NCBI GenBank assembly: GCA_036924085.1
Contig: JAVGWX010000019.1
Location: 21,738,293-21,802,292 of the forward strand
DNA: 64,000 nucleotides
Reading direction: 5' to 3'
DNA from: Ariolimax columbianus
Taxonomy: Eukaryota > Mollusca > Gastropoda > Stylommatophora > Arionidae
Positions within the stretch are counted from its first letter, which is position 1. Every line of letters begins with the position of its first letter. Shown here one piece after another: positions 44,141 through 54,344 of this stretch. The position numbers were made by a program, and so were the translations under genes. The notes under the pieces were generated by a model that was not told the origin of the DNA, searched no databases, and worked only from the letters and a program-made list of their open reading frames with translations.

Positions 44141-44424
44141 GCAAGAATCAAAACTTTTCTTGGTGACTTTCTTTGATGGGAGTTTATAGTGGCTCTCCTC
44201 CCAACCCAAGGTGTACTTGAGAAGACAGCGTCGATCCCCACCCCGTTCTCCATATAGAACTGCTTGGAAGTGATGTAGGGCCTTGACCAGCATGTCTCAG
44301 CTGACCCTGACAAAGATAGTCTCATCAGTATATGTATATTCTTCCATGTATGTGTGGTCGCCCTGGAAACAGGCTGCACTAGTCAATAGTAAAGTCTGGA
44401 CAAGGGATAGGGATCGCAGTGCCA

Positions 44425-44560
44425 GGCAAATCCGGTGCTAAAAAAAGCCAGCTCAAATCGGACGTGTCAGGCCGAAAGGCGCATATATCGTAGTCTCGAT
44501 GTAAACTACAACAAACTCGTCTTTTCAGAACAAATGCAGAAGAACAAGACATGATGTTCT
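44425..44560 (+). repeat. Repeat F-like fragment
   Basis: CAAATCCGGTGCTAAAAAAA, AATCGGACGTGTCAGGCCGA and GATGTAAACTACAACA resemble the second half of repeat family F at lower identity. Confidence 0.45.
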
Positions 44561-44850
44561 GGTCCACAATTTGATGAACTTTTGGTTTATCAATTCCATT
44601 TTGGCCAGAAAATGTAAATACTTTGGTTACATCAAGTGACACAACGGTCTTGAGAGAACAGTGATGGAAGGTATGGTGCCAGGCAAAAGAGGCAGGGGTA
44701 GACCAAGAAGACAATGGTACCATGAAGACGATGGTACCAAGATATCCAGGAATGCCTGTGGCGGAGGCTGGAGTTTTGTCAAGGGAAAGAGTTTCTTTCA
44801 GACAGACTGTGATGGGAGAGACGTTCAATAAAGAACATGCTATATGATTG
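44561..44850 (+). mobile_element. RTE LINE 3' end (family R1)
   Basis: Aligns with 60570-60840: TTTTGGCCAGAAAATGTAAA, GTGATGGAAGGTATGGTGCC, CAGGAATGCCTGTGGCGGAG and TTCTTTCAGACAGACTGTGA. It carries a 20-base internal duplication (CAATGGTACCATGAAGACGA) absent from the longer copy. Confidence 0.85.
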
Positions 44851-45219
44851 ATAAATATTGCTTTTGATGATCTTCGATTCTACCATCATCACTATTTAGT
44901 GAAAGACTGCCAATTTTGAACATATTTGTTTTGGTTATCTGATCACAACTCCCCCACGTCATATATGATGCACACTTTGATGAAAACAGTTGGTGAATGC
45001 ATTGCATCACTTATAAAACACGGCCTTGCTAAAATAGAAAGCATTCTTCATAAAAAGCGCTTGTTAGAACAGTAAATTGTGCCGTATTTATTCAAATGCT
45101 TTTTTCATGGTTTTTTAATTGTTTGATCAGGGTCGGATATCCTATGGCAGACCAGATGTGTTTGATGTCAATTGATCCTACACAATGAAACACATGTCAG
45201 TGGAAAAAAAACATGGTAT

Positions 45220-45500
45220 AGAGCAGCGTTTCTCAACCGTTTTACCCTTGCAGACCCCCTGAAATCATACTCATGTCTCAGGGAAACCTACATACACGTT
45301 ATCATATATCATTATTAATATCTTTCTTTCTCTTTTATAAACTTCAAGTTCATGAGAAAAACATTTTTTTTGCTGGTTTGAACAAAAAATACCTTATGTT
45401 TTTATCAAGCTCATTGACAATACCCCAAAAAAATAATTCAAACTAAAGGTACAAGGAACCTCAAATTAACCCCATACCTGTAAACACACGCATACATTAC
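45220..45500 (+). mobile_element. Possible hAT-type non-autonomous element fragment
   Basis: CAGCGTTTCTCAACCGTTTT followed by CTTGCAGACCCCCTG resembles the CAGNGGTTCTCAACC terminus and following GGACCCCC of hAT elements. I found no matching second terminus. Low confidence. Confidence 0.35.
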
Positions 45501-46090
45501 CAAGATTGTATATAACGCACATAAACATAACTAAAACATATACTAACTACTGCAATAACTTACGCTCTCCTGGCCACCTTATTTGACAGCTCCTCTTCAT
45601 ATTCAGTCAAGCATCAGGCCCAACCGGTCGCTTTGACAGACTGGGTCTACTATCAGATACGTTGACCATTTTTTTCCTTATATGTTGATTTGTTAGTTCA
45701 GTATTGTTGTCCCTGATGAAAACCTATTGGTCGTAACGTAGGTTTTGTTTGTGTTCTCGTCTCGGTGCGGTATCTGACCATACCCATTTTTAAATTTTGA
45801 TTAAACTTAACCTAAATCAACGTTCACATTTTTTTTTCAGGTTCTTTTCCTACTGCAATAACTGAATCGTAAACTGACCATATTGAAAAAAACATAATAT
45901 AAATGCAAGCCAAATGTCATACAACCAAAGATATGTGTCAAGAAAATGTTATTTCTTAAACCAATTTAGATAATAAAACGTACTTTTCTAATGTGAAACC
46001 CGTGCTTGTCTTTTGGTACACAAATAACTTAATTCGGGGTCGATTATACTTCTAAATGATATAACAGGCTGAAGACTTTATTATAAGATC
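45501..46090. other. Intronic sequence, nothing recognised
   Basis: AT-rich with no supported feature. Confidence 0.4.
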
Positions 46091-46094
46091 AAAG

Positions 46095-46965
46095 AATTTT
46101 TCAAGTGTGTATCGTACCTATTCCCCGAGGACTTAGACAAGGAGGTACCATCTCCCGAAAACTGTTCACAGCTGCCGCTCATGAAGTTTGTAGGTCCCTA
46201 AACTGGCAGAATCGATGTGTCAACATTGATGGCGAGATGATCTCCTACCTACGTTTCGCGGATGATATTGTGATCTTCAGCCCCTAAGTTGTAGAAGCTG
46301 AACATATTCAAAACGAACTGAAGGCAAGGTGTTGGACTGAACATGAATAGAAAGAAGACTCCATTTCTACTGACCACTTTCTGCCCTACAAGTAAACTGC
46401 GATTGGAAGATGAACCCATAGAAAATGTCAATGATGTCTGCCTCCGCCAGGAGATCAACAACAACCACAACATTGATAAGGAGATCTCACGCAAGAGGGG
46501 TTTGGTTCAGCTTCAGCCGTATCAATCCGATCCGATACACTAGCAGATGACGGACGTCAAGGCCAGAGCTCACACCTTCAATAGCATGACTATCCCAACA
46601 GTGGTACATGGGTGTGAGGTTTAGAGTCTACGCAGATCAGACGCAAAAGAAGCTCCGTTTTACCGAAAGAGCAATAAAGCGAAAAGTCATAAATATCCCC
46701 CCCCCCCCCCCCCCCCCCCCCAGAGACCGCAATCCGAAATACCGACCAAACAGAGTTCCGGGATGTGGTCGACTCTGCGTCAATGCGAAAGTACAGATGG
46801 GCCGGCCATGTGGTCGGCATGACTGACGTTAGATGGGCGAGGAGGGTGTCTCTCTGGTGACCATACAACTAAATCCGCCCGCATGGCCGCCAACCAACGA
46901 GATGGAGAGATAATCTGTACCATGCGGTTGGGCCATCATGGTACTCCAGGACGAAGGACCTTATC
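46095..46965 (+). mobile_element. LINE family R3, second copy, with poly(C) expansion
   Basis: RLRQGGTISRKLFTAAAHEV-like motif B, SYLRFADDIVIFSP (FADD intact), then EPIENVNDVCLRQEINNNHN, IDKEIS and, near the end, RWAGHVVGMTDVRWARRVSL and RPHGRPPTRWRDN-like frames. A run of 25 C interrupts it at 46697-46721. Same family as 37205-38870. Confidence 0.8.
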
Positions 46966-47475
46966 TGATTGAATTCCAGGTTCCATCAACCTTATCTGTT
47001 TGAATTCCAGGATCTGTCAACCTTATCTGATTGAATTCCAGGATCCGTCAACCTTATCTGATTGAATTCCAGGATTCGTCAACCTTATTTGATTGAATTC
47101 CAGGATCCGTCAACCTCATCTGATTGAATTCCAGGATCCGTCAACCTTATCTGATTGAATTCCAGGATCCGTCAACCTTATCTGGTTGAATTCCAGGATC
47201 CGTCAACCTTATCTGATTGAATTCCAGGATCCGTCAACCTCATCTGATTGAATTCCAGGATCCGTCAACCTTATCTGGTTGAATTCCAGGATCCGTCAAC
47301 CTTATCTGATTGAATTCCAGGATCCGTCAACCTCATCTGATTGAATTCCAGGATCCGTCAACCTTATCTGATTGAATTCCAGGATCCGTCAACCTCATCT
47401 GATTGAATTCCAGGATCCGTCAACCTTATCTGATTGAATACAAGGATCCGTCAACCTTGCCTGATTTAATACCAG
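46962..47475. repeat. Minisatellite, 31-bp unit, about 16 copies, abutting the LINE 3' end
   Basis: Unit AGGATCCGTCAACCTTATCT plus GATTGAATTCC. The first partial unit (CCTTATCTGATTGAATTCCA) is the last part of the LINE, so the array seems to have grown from it. Variants CTCATCTG and TCTGGTTG recur at intervals, suggesting multi-unit duplications. Confidence 0.92.
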
Positions 47476-47679
47476 GATTCAAGTATGCAAGTATGTAGTA
47501 CGTGTAAAGTAGAATTGTGGACAACAAAATAAAGACAAAAATGCCTTTAAAACACATTGAAATACGATTCTTCTAGTCATCACTATTTCTCGTGCAACAC
47601 TAACGATTCTCACAGAACACCTAGCGGAGTACTAGGCTAGGATCGAGCCTAGCCCGCTAAGCAAGATATCCTCTTCCCC

Positions 47680-47757
47680 TCTACATCCACGTCACGCAAG
47701 AGCTGGAACCTACACAGGTGCATCCTTCCTGTTGAAGTACAGGTCGACTAAGACTAC
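47680..47757 (+). repeat. Repeat H, terminal fragment
   Basis: ACGTCACGCAAGAGCTGGAA through GTACAGGTCGACTAAGAC matches the end of repeat family H at 52380-52440. Confidence 0.6.
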
Positions 47758-48046
47758 AACCCCTAGCGATTTCTCGCAGTACCCCACGCGGAACCCGTTG
47801 CAATTTCTCGCGGAACCCGTTGCGATTTCTCGCGGAACCTCTAGGGATATCTCACGAACACTATGGTCCCGGGTAACCCAGCTTGAGAAATGCTCGTACC
47901 TAGTTTACGATTGACAGAACGGCTAGAATGCTTATAAATTGGTCTAATTTATAAAAACGGATTCTCACAGATAGGTAGGGTTTGTATTTAGGGCCCCAAC
48001 ACACACCAATTTACCCAGCCCTACAATGAGTATTAGACCGTGCTCG

Positions 48047-48308
48047 GAGTACGGCGTGGGCTAGTGGTTAAGTGCCACGGCTCTCAAGCTGAAGGTGCTG
48101 GGTTCAATCCCCATCACAGTACCGGCCGTTACCCCAGGGAAGCAAACCCTTAGAAAATGCCGGAGAAAGCAGACCCTTACATAAAATACATGCTGAAGTC
48201 GGATGCACTGTGCCGACAGGCGCAAAATAAAAACCACAGTGCAACGCACACTGCCTTGTGGAATAGAGAAATAAGGCGAACGAAAAAAAAACAGAAAAAC
48301 AGAAAAAA
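48047..48308 (+). mobile_element. SINE, family B, with target-site duplication
   Basis: Head GGCGTGGGCTAGTGGTTAAG, B box GGTTCAATCCC, body ACCCCAGGGAAGCAAACCCT, A-rich tail. The 12-bp duplication AGACCGTGCTCG flanks it at 48035-48046 and 48309-48320. Confidence 0.93.
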
Positions 48309-48459
48309 AGACCGTGCTCGAGTAACTCCATCAACCTCATTAGGTTGATGGCCTAGCAGACTTAACATTTCATCCCCTTTGGTTGCATCTGGGAAAGACC
48401 GTCCATTTTTAACTATTATTAGTACTACCCTATTGTTGCTAGTATGTATATTTTGACCA

Positions 48460-48481
48460 TATATATATATATATAAGGTGA

Positions 48482-48510
<29 letters not shown>
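48460..48510. repeat. Microsatellite (TA)n and (GA)n
   Basis: Short TA run followed by a GA run of about 24 bases. Confidence 0.9.
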
Positions 48511-48512
<2 letters not shown>

Positions 48513-48564
48513 GGAGATTGCAAATGTTTACACACATACTTCCTTTACACGGGGCCAGCAACAC

Positions 48565-49270
48565 CTACAGCTCTACAGACAGTCAAACAACTACTAAAGG
48601 CTGTGAACACAGAGGCATGGCTGAATAGATAAGCAATGAAAAATACTAGGAGGGAAATCTACAAACATATGGCCATCCCAAATCCCAAAGACAACATCAA
48701 CCTCCTGAAAAGGAGAGACCAAAGCACCATTTTCCGACTTCGCTCTCAACACATATCTTCTTCGTACGCTGTCAGACGTCAACTTGAATTTGTTCGAAGA
48801 AATCAGCTGGCATCCTGAGGCTTAGACACTGCCATAGAGCTTGTTTAGTGTTACCACTGGTGATGGCCACATGTGCTTTCTCTGGTCCACGTATATCGGG
48901 CAATTTTGCAGCAGATGTTCAGCGGTCATTTTCCCTGTACCACAGGTGCATTCGTCAGTGCCACCTATCTTCAGTTTACAACACATATAACTTAACAGCC
49001 ACTTGAACAGAATCCAACTAGAACATTCTCCAGAGTGCCGGCTGTGCACACATCCCTGTGAAACTGTTGAATGTCCGACGCTTGCCAATGTTAGGAAAGA
49101 GCTTCTTCCTCTGAGGCCAGACAAATGAAACACTTTGTACGTCACTAAACAACAGCTTACAAACACTTGCAGATACCACTATATGGCATTGGGCCAAAGA
49201 ACAGGAGCCCATAGGCCGATGCATCAATGACCAACAAGGGGCCAGCTCCAGGTGTGGTTTACGCTTCACT
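48565..49270 (+). mobile_element. RNase H LINE (family N1), 3' end, interrupted by another LINE
   Basis: 48565-48756 and 48979-49270 together align with 51750-52190: CTACAAACATATGGCCATCC, CCAAAGCACCATTTTCCGAC, then CTTAACAGCCACTTGAACAG, GGAAAGAGCTTCTTCCTCTG and CACTTGCAGATACCACTATA. The parts are separated by a 222-bp insertion bounded by CAACACATAT on both sides. Confidence 0.88.
48757..48978 (-). mobile_element. LINE 3' end (family N2) nested inside the N1 LINE
   Basis: On the minus strand it encodes LKIGGTDECTCGTGKMTAEH, LLQNCPIYVDQRKHMWP and a stop. This is the Cys-His tail of an RNase H-type LINE, related to 53385-54010. The flanking 9-10 bp duplication CAACACATA(T) (48747-48756, 48979-48988) corresponds to a single site in the intact copy at 51907. 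Confidence 0.85.
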
Positions 49271-49644
49271 CCTTTCCGTCTTTGTCTTGCCGATGCATTT
49301 CAGCGTCAGGTTAGAAAGAGGTTTCCTGAACTGACCCTATTATGTGCTTCGTACATGGAGAGCTTCACTGCTTGTTATTTCTATCTATTACCTGGGCTGC
49401 AATTGCTTCTGTATCCATTGTAGCAATATAGCATTGACGGGAAAATTAAATGTGAAGGGGACGCTTCACAGTGGAACAAAAAGACGAATGGTGGTAAAAA
49501 CAGTAAATGTAGTTAAAGTCATAGTATCAGGAAGAGTGTACCAGTCTCGTAGGGAGGATATATTAAAAGTAAGTCTCATGGCAAGAATTGCCGTTGGGGA
49601 TGAAGATAACTGTTCATGTACTAAGGCACATCATATGTGAGGTA

Positions 49645-49745
49645 GAGGTGGTCAGTTCCATTCCGAGCTGTTTATTCCTTCCTGGACTCGTTGATCAGGT
49701 ATCCCTTTACAGCTAGGTGAACTGGAGGAGCGGTCGTTTTTTATG
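49645..49745 (-). mobile_element. SINE, family A, fragment
   Basis: GGTGGTCAGTTCCATTCC, CGTTGATCAGGTATCCCTTT and ACAGCTAGGTGAACTGGAGG match the body of inverted family A copies. Confidence 0.55.
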
Positions 49746-50027
49746 TCCGTCCGTGATTTACGACATAACAGGCCCGATGTAAGCTTTCAAGAAAGTTGTT
49801 AAGAAAATAAAAAGGTATGTGCATGGAGTTAGCAACCTGGTCATTGCACACGTATTGCTTCATAATCCACTACTTGTAGAACATGCGTAAGTGCTGGGAA
49901 ACACGCTTGGTGCAATAATGGAGGGTCGGGGGGCAGCTGCAAGAAGAAAGGCACATTAGCAAGTGAATTAGCAGTAGGAACGGAATCAATTGCAGTGGAA
50001 ATCAAACAAAGAACATGTTTAACTTAC

Positions 50028-50930
50028 AATTTGAGTGTAGTCATTACATCATTCGCTCCATTGTAGGCAGTGAGGATCCGCACAAGTTGAAGGTTAGACT
50101 TCAGAGGAAACTCCTGCCCAGTTAACGTGAAGAAGTATTTCCAATTATGATACCTATAGAGCTCTTCCATACACAATAGTTCCGGCTCTAAAACACTGAA
50201 CTTTCCCCAACGCACATCTATTCTTCTGCTGGCGATAATGACGTTCGTGAAACAGTTAGCTATATCTGAGAGAGCTCTGAAGAAGGCATCTGTTGACTTT
50301 TGGTCCACGTGGATGCAGTAGTAGTTCTGGGGGCGGTAAATAGTCCTTAAAAGCCGCTCGACCATCTCTGCGTCCTTGAAAACAATCAATGAAAAAGCCA
50401 GGGGAAAATTTTCTTCCTCTGTGGTCAATGGAGACATGATATAACCTCTATAAGTTTGAAAAGCTTTGCAGTCAGAAGTTAATTCGCTGTACAGTTGATC
50501 ACATATAGGAGCGTCTATTTCCTTGGCCAATGCAATGGCTATGTCTCTTTCTTGCTGAGAGCCATCAAATATAGCTTTACAGCTGACTTCGCTAACCTGC
50601 ATTAATGACGAAATTTGCGATAAGGTCTTTACAATATTCTCCTTTGCGAATGACGTGTAAGCCTGCAGTGTATTTGATGAAGATCGGTTCAGAGGCACAG
50701 TTCCACCTGATCTATTAAATCGATTTAAGATGAACCTTTGAACTGCCGTGCTGTTAAAGCAATATGATGAGTTGTTACTGGCGGTGTTTATGGATGGTCG
50801 GTTAATGAAAACTGCTGATAGTGGAGTGTTTATTATTAATAATACGCCAGCAAATACAATAATCACAAAGCCAATGACTATCCGGTGTAGGTTTTTCCTG
50901 GATGCAGCATTCAGCACTACCTCTGTTATG
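50028..50930 (-). CDS. GCNT: GCNT-like glycosyltransferase, first visible coding exon (membrane anchor and N-terminal Branch domain)
   Basis: This exon encodes a short basic tail (RKNLHR), a hydrophobic anchor (VIGFVIIVFAGVLLII), a Ser/Asn-rich stem with NxS/T sites, and the N-terminal half of the Branch domain. Recognisable blocks are PLAFSLIVFKDAEMVERLL, RPQNYYCIHVD, NVIIASRRIDVRWGKFSVLE and FTLTGQEFPLKSNL, the usual order in GCNT proteins. Seven cysteines are present. The donor is ATT|GTAAGTT (intron bases 50021-50027), leaving two bases of a split codon. No in-frame ATG occurs before residue 100; the apparent start at 50917 is GTG. Upstream lies a pyrimidine-rich stretch ending CAATAG, so I place the acceptor at 50931. 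Acceptors a few bases further in are also possible. The initiator ATG must therefore come from an upstream exon. Confidence 0.92.
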
Positions 50931-51104
50931 CTATTGACGGAAACATAAAAAAGGGAAATTTAGTATTCAATAGCAACAAATGGAAATGTGTATGTTTAGG
51001 CCAGCAATTGTCACACAGAGCACATTCACAACTCATAAATTAAGTATTATGTAGCGTATGTATATCTAAGCCATCACTAATGACCTATTATTATTTCCAA
51101 ATGG

Positions 51105-51238
51105 TATGCCGGGGTCGTTGTGTAAGACAAGAACAAGAACATTACCACTACCCCACAGAGAGCATGTCGTATGAGGCGAATAACTGCGCGACCTTGCATA
51201 ATGCCGCCATGTTTAGGTGGTTTGTTTAGAGCAGCATA
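51105..51238 (+). repeat. Repeat H, first part of a split copy
   Basis: ATGCCGGGGTCGTTGTGTAA through CCCCACAGAGAGCATGTCGT to TTTGTTTAGAGCAGCATA. It ends exactly where a LINE is inserted and resumes at 52192. Confidence 0.8.
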
Positions 51239-52191
51239 ACTAACAGATAATACAACAAGAAGTGCTGATCCAGTCAGTCTTATGAGAGCATTACAGAGAA
51301 CGATTGACACCTACCCAGAAGAATGGATACATGTCTATACTGATGGATCTGCTTTTAAGGCTACCATTAAAGCGGGATATGGAGTCTACATAGAGTATCC
51401 AGACAGAACATCTGATGAGCTATTTGATGCTTGTGGGGAGATATGTTCAAATTATGAGGCAGAAATAACAACATTGGAAGTAGCTCTGTACCACTTGAGG
51501 ACTGTATTTGATGTTTTTCCTTCAAAAGCCCAAAGCATTGAAATCTTTACAGACTCACTATCTGCCTTTCAAGCTCTGGAAGACGGTGGTCAATTCAGTG
51601 CCAACCAACTTCCCACATCCTATGAAGTTAGAATAGTTATACAATGGATCCCAGGTCACTCAAATACACCTGGCAGTGACAAGGCAGATAAACTGGCTAA
51701 GAAGGGAAAAGCCAGGAGCAACAACACACACTAACAACCATACATACAGTCAAACAACTACTGAAGACTAAACAAAGAGGAATGGCTGAATAGATGGGCA
51801 ATGAGAAATACGGGGAGAGAAATCTACAAACATATGGTCATCCCAAATCCCAAAGACAACATTAACCTCCTGAAAAAGAAAGACCAAAGCACCATTTTCC
51901 GACTTCGCACTCAACACATACAACTTAACAGCCACTTGAACAGAATCCAACCAGAACATACTCGAGACTGCCGGCTGTGCACACATCCCTACGAAACTGT
52001 TGAACATAATCTTTTTGAATGTCCGGCCCTTGCAGGTGTTAGGAAAGAGCTTCTTCCTCCGAGGCCAGACAAGGGGAACACTTTGTACGAACTAAACAAC
52101 AGCTTACAAACACTTGCAGATACCACTATATGACATTGGGCCAAAGGGCAGGAGCCAATAGGCCGCTGGATCAATAACCAACCAACCAACC
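51239..52191 (+). pseudogene. RNase H-bearing LINE (family N1), 3' part, inserted in repeat H
   Basis: 51282-51734 encodes a ribonuclease H domain with all four acidic positions: HVYTDGSAF, NYEAEITTLE, IFTDSLSAFQALE and GSDKADKLAKKG, with PGHS as the histidine motif. It lacks a start because the element is 5' truncated. After a stop and frameshift, 51801-52133 gives NLLKKKDQSTIFRLRTQHIQ and the zinc-knuckle-like CRLCTHPYETVEHNLFECP. RNase H removes RNA from the RNA-DNA hybrid during target-primed reverse transcription in I-, R1- or Loa-like LINEs. The 3' end is (CCAA)n-like. The 11-bp AGAGCAGCATA is duplicated at 51228-51238 and 52192-52202. Confidence 0.9.
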
Positions 52192-52443
52192 AGAGCAGCA
52201 TAGATAACGCCTAACAGGCTGCGGGTCTACTTTGCTCTAGTTTTTGAGTCTATTCAGATGGACTCACACATTGATATACCACCCTCTGCGGCACTTATCC
52301 CAACGCAGCGGAGTAATAAGCTTCTTGAGCCTATCTCGTTTGCCAGGAAATTATCCTCATGGCTACATCCATCTCAGACTAGAGCTGGAACCAGCACAGG
52401 GACTTTTCCCTCTGAAAAAGTACAGGTCGACTAAGAACTATGA
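52192..52443 (+). repeat. Repeat H, second part of a split copy
   Basis: AGAGCAGCATAGATAACGCC, ACAGGCTGCGGGTCTACTTT, GCAGCGGAGTAATAAGCTTC and GTACAGGTCGACTAAGAACT, continuing 51105-51238. Confidence 0.85.
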
Positions 52444-52490
52444 GTATTCTTATTCTGAGCTACTGGCAAGCGAGTTGCCATGCTCTTATA

Positions 52491-52762
52491 AAACTATGTG
52501 ACTGTATCGTAGCTTTTCTTCTATACAAACTTCAAATTCTGAGAATGTGATTCACAGAAAGTAAGCTATGACAGAATTAACACATTACACAAACCATTAT
52601 TACCAGGAAAATATCATCTAAACGAAAACTATGTGACTGTATCGTAGCTTTTCTTCTATACAAACTTCAAATTCTGAGTAATGTGATTCACAGAAAGTAA
52701 GCTATGACAGAATTAACACATTACACAACCCATTATTACCAGGAAAATGTCTATCTAAACGA
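52491..52762. repeat. Tandem duplication, about 135 bp x 2
   Basis: Both copies start AACTATGTGACTGTATCGTA (52492, 52627), contain AACTTCAAATTCTGAG and AGAATTAACACATTACACAA, and differ at only a few positions. Confidence 0.93.
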
Positions 52763-52834
52763 TAACTCATCTTCTTCTTATCTCAAGTAAAACGAGTTAT
52801 TCACTGTAATCATGGACCAATATTTTTGGTTTTT

Positions 52835-53075
52835 TTTTTTGGTTCGTCTTAATTCTCGATTCCCCATGGCGGTGTGTGTTGCACTGTGGTTTTTAGGCCT
52901 ATCAGCCTAGTGCATCCGACTTTAGCATGTATTTTATGTAAGTGTTTCCTTCCTCTTGCATTTTCTAAGGATTTGCTTCCCCATGGTTACGACCGGTGCA
53001 GTGATGGAGATCGAACCCAGCACCTTCTGATTATGAGCCGTGTCACTTAACCACTAGCCCACGCCGTCCCCACAT
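52835..53075 (-). mobile_element. SINE, family B
   Basis: Inverted copy: poly(T) at 52836 is the A tail, then the body GTGCATCCGACTTTAGCATG and a head with GATCGAACCCAGCACCTTCT and CACTTAACCACTAGCCCACG. The target-site duplication is not evident. Confidence 0.88.
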
Positions 53076-53384
53076 CATCATTTAGGTATTGTTTCTAGTT
53101 GATTTTTCGATCAAACCCAGTAGGCTACTCCCGACTCTGCAGACGTCTTCTTTGTGTGAGTGGCGGTGTGTTCATTACCACGTCAAAGAGTCTTTAATCC
53201 TAGATGGGTTACTTCGTGTGCTTAGTTGTGTCTTACGATATAGTCTATTGTGACAGTGAACCTCTATCCCACACACATCCTTCACAGAAACCTTTTGGAC
53301 AAACAATGACTGATAAACAGTATATTCCTACCACCTATGTTGCCAATGTGTCAGATCGTGAAAGTTAACAATGCACAGGATAAT

Positions 53385-54010
53385 TTATTCTTCTTCTTCG
53401 TTCATCCTCAGATCAAGGTTCCGGTTTCTCTTACAAAGGATACCGTTGTTTGTAAGGCTGTTTTATCTCCATACAGCTTTTGTCTCATATCTGTCTCACG
53501 AGGCCAGTATTGTTCTCTCTTTTCCTGTGTGAGCGTGCAGCTTTGTAGGATGTGTTCCACGGGCATGATATGCTCCCCACATGGGCACCTGTCATCTGTC
53601 CCAATAATCATTTTGTTGTAAAGATGACCCTTGAGTCTGTTATGCCCAGTTCTCAGTCTGAAGATGATGACTTGCTCTTTTCTAGTTAAGTTATAGTAGC
53701 TGTCTTCTTTTCGGAAGTCGGGGTGTTGATCAGCCCATTTTACCCAGAAGTTGGCTTTAATTATGGTCTTGGCCTCATTTTATGTGATACTCAGGTCTGT
53801 TTGTGGGGATGCTCCTCCACTCTTTACTAGTTTGTCTGCAGCTTCATTGCCTTCAATAATGCAGTGGGATGGGATCCACTGTATGACCAACCTTGGGTGT
53901 TCTGCTGAGAGCTGTCAGGGAGAACATACATTGCTCGAGATCTTCATCTTTGTGTTGTTTTAGCACTGCTAATACTGACGCGGCATCAGTCAGGAATACT
54001 ATGTTATTCT
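53385..54010 (-). pseudogene. RNase H-bearing LINE C-terminus (family N2)
   Basis: Minus strand from about 54000: IVFLTDAASVLAVLKQHKDE (third acidic motif), VIQWIPSHCIIEGNEAADKL (His and last Asp), YYNLTRKEQVIIFRLRTGHN, then MIIGTDDRCPCGEHIMPVEH, ILQSCTLTQEKREQYW and a stop at 53408. It keeps the order RNase H then Cys-His tail. One in-frame stop and a shift interrupt it, and the N-terminal half of RNase H is absent. Confidence 0.85.
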
Positions 54011-54049
54011 ACAAGAAGAAAACAGGTTAATTAAACTACGCCATTTACA

Positions 54050-54285
54050 ATAGTCAAATGGTCTTGCAAATGCGATCCTGCACGGAACGGTACAAGGCAG
54101 ACGACGAAAGAGGTCGTCCCAAAGAGAGGTGGCAGGACAACATAAAAGAATGGACCAATCTCCGGCCAAAGCAGGCACAGGCAGCGGCCGCTGACATAAA
54201 GGGAAGGCGTGCGGTTGTGGGGATGTCTTCATGTATGCCCCAACATCAGCGGTTATGGGATGACCTGACTTGACCTGATTTACAA
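54050..54285 (+). mobile_element. RTE LINE 3' end (family R2)
   Basis: Degraded coding end GRPKERWQDNIKEWTNLRPK, then the 3' UTR with GGTTATGGGATGACCTGACT. It is the inverse of the copy at 16400-16800. Confidence 0.85.
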
Positions 54286-54344
54286 TTTATGACTTAGCGT
54301 GGTTCATTCTCAATCTGCCGTTACCAAACCCTGACACGGGCCTA

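Larger units (their letters stand above)
13189..50930 (-). other. GCNT: Gene span: core-2/I-branching beta-1,6-GlcNAc transferase, five visible coding exons
   Basis: Five exons on the minus strand join in one continuous reading frame. All have GT-AG junctions and matching phases (2, 2, 1 and 1 nucleotides carried over). Joined, they encode about 470 residues and a stop, against roughly 430 in mammalian C2GnT1. The enzyme family is a type II Golgi membrane protein that adds GlcNAc in beta-1,6 linkage to galactose/GalNAc O-glycan cores from UDP-GlcNAc. The introns measure about 18.6, 1.2, 11.8 and 4.8 kb and are packed with repeats. The start codon and 5' UTR are not in the first visible exon and must lie at higher coordinates. 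Vertebrate C2GnT1 has its coding region in one exon, so this split structure differs. The specific paralogue cannot be decided here. Confidence 0.9.

Noticed and set aside
50915..50917. GTG as start codon of the glycosyltransferase
   Set aside because: Eukaryotic nuclear genes rarely start with GTG. The frame stays open upstream to an acceptor-like site, so an upstream exon is more likely.
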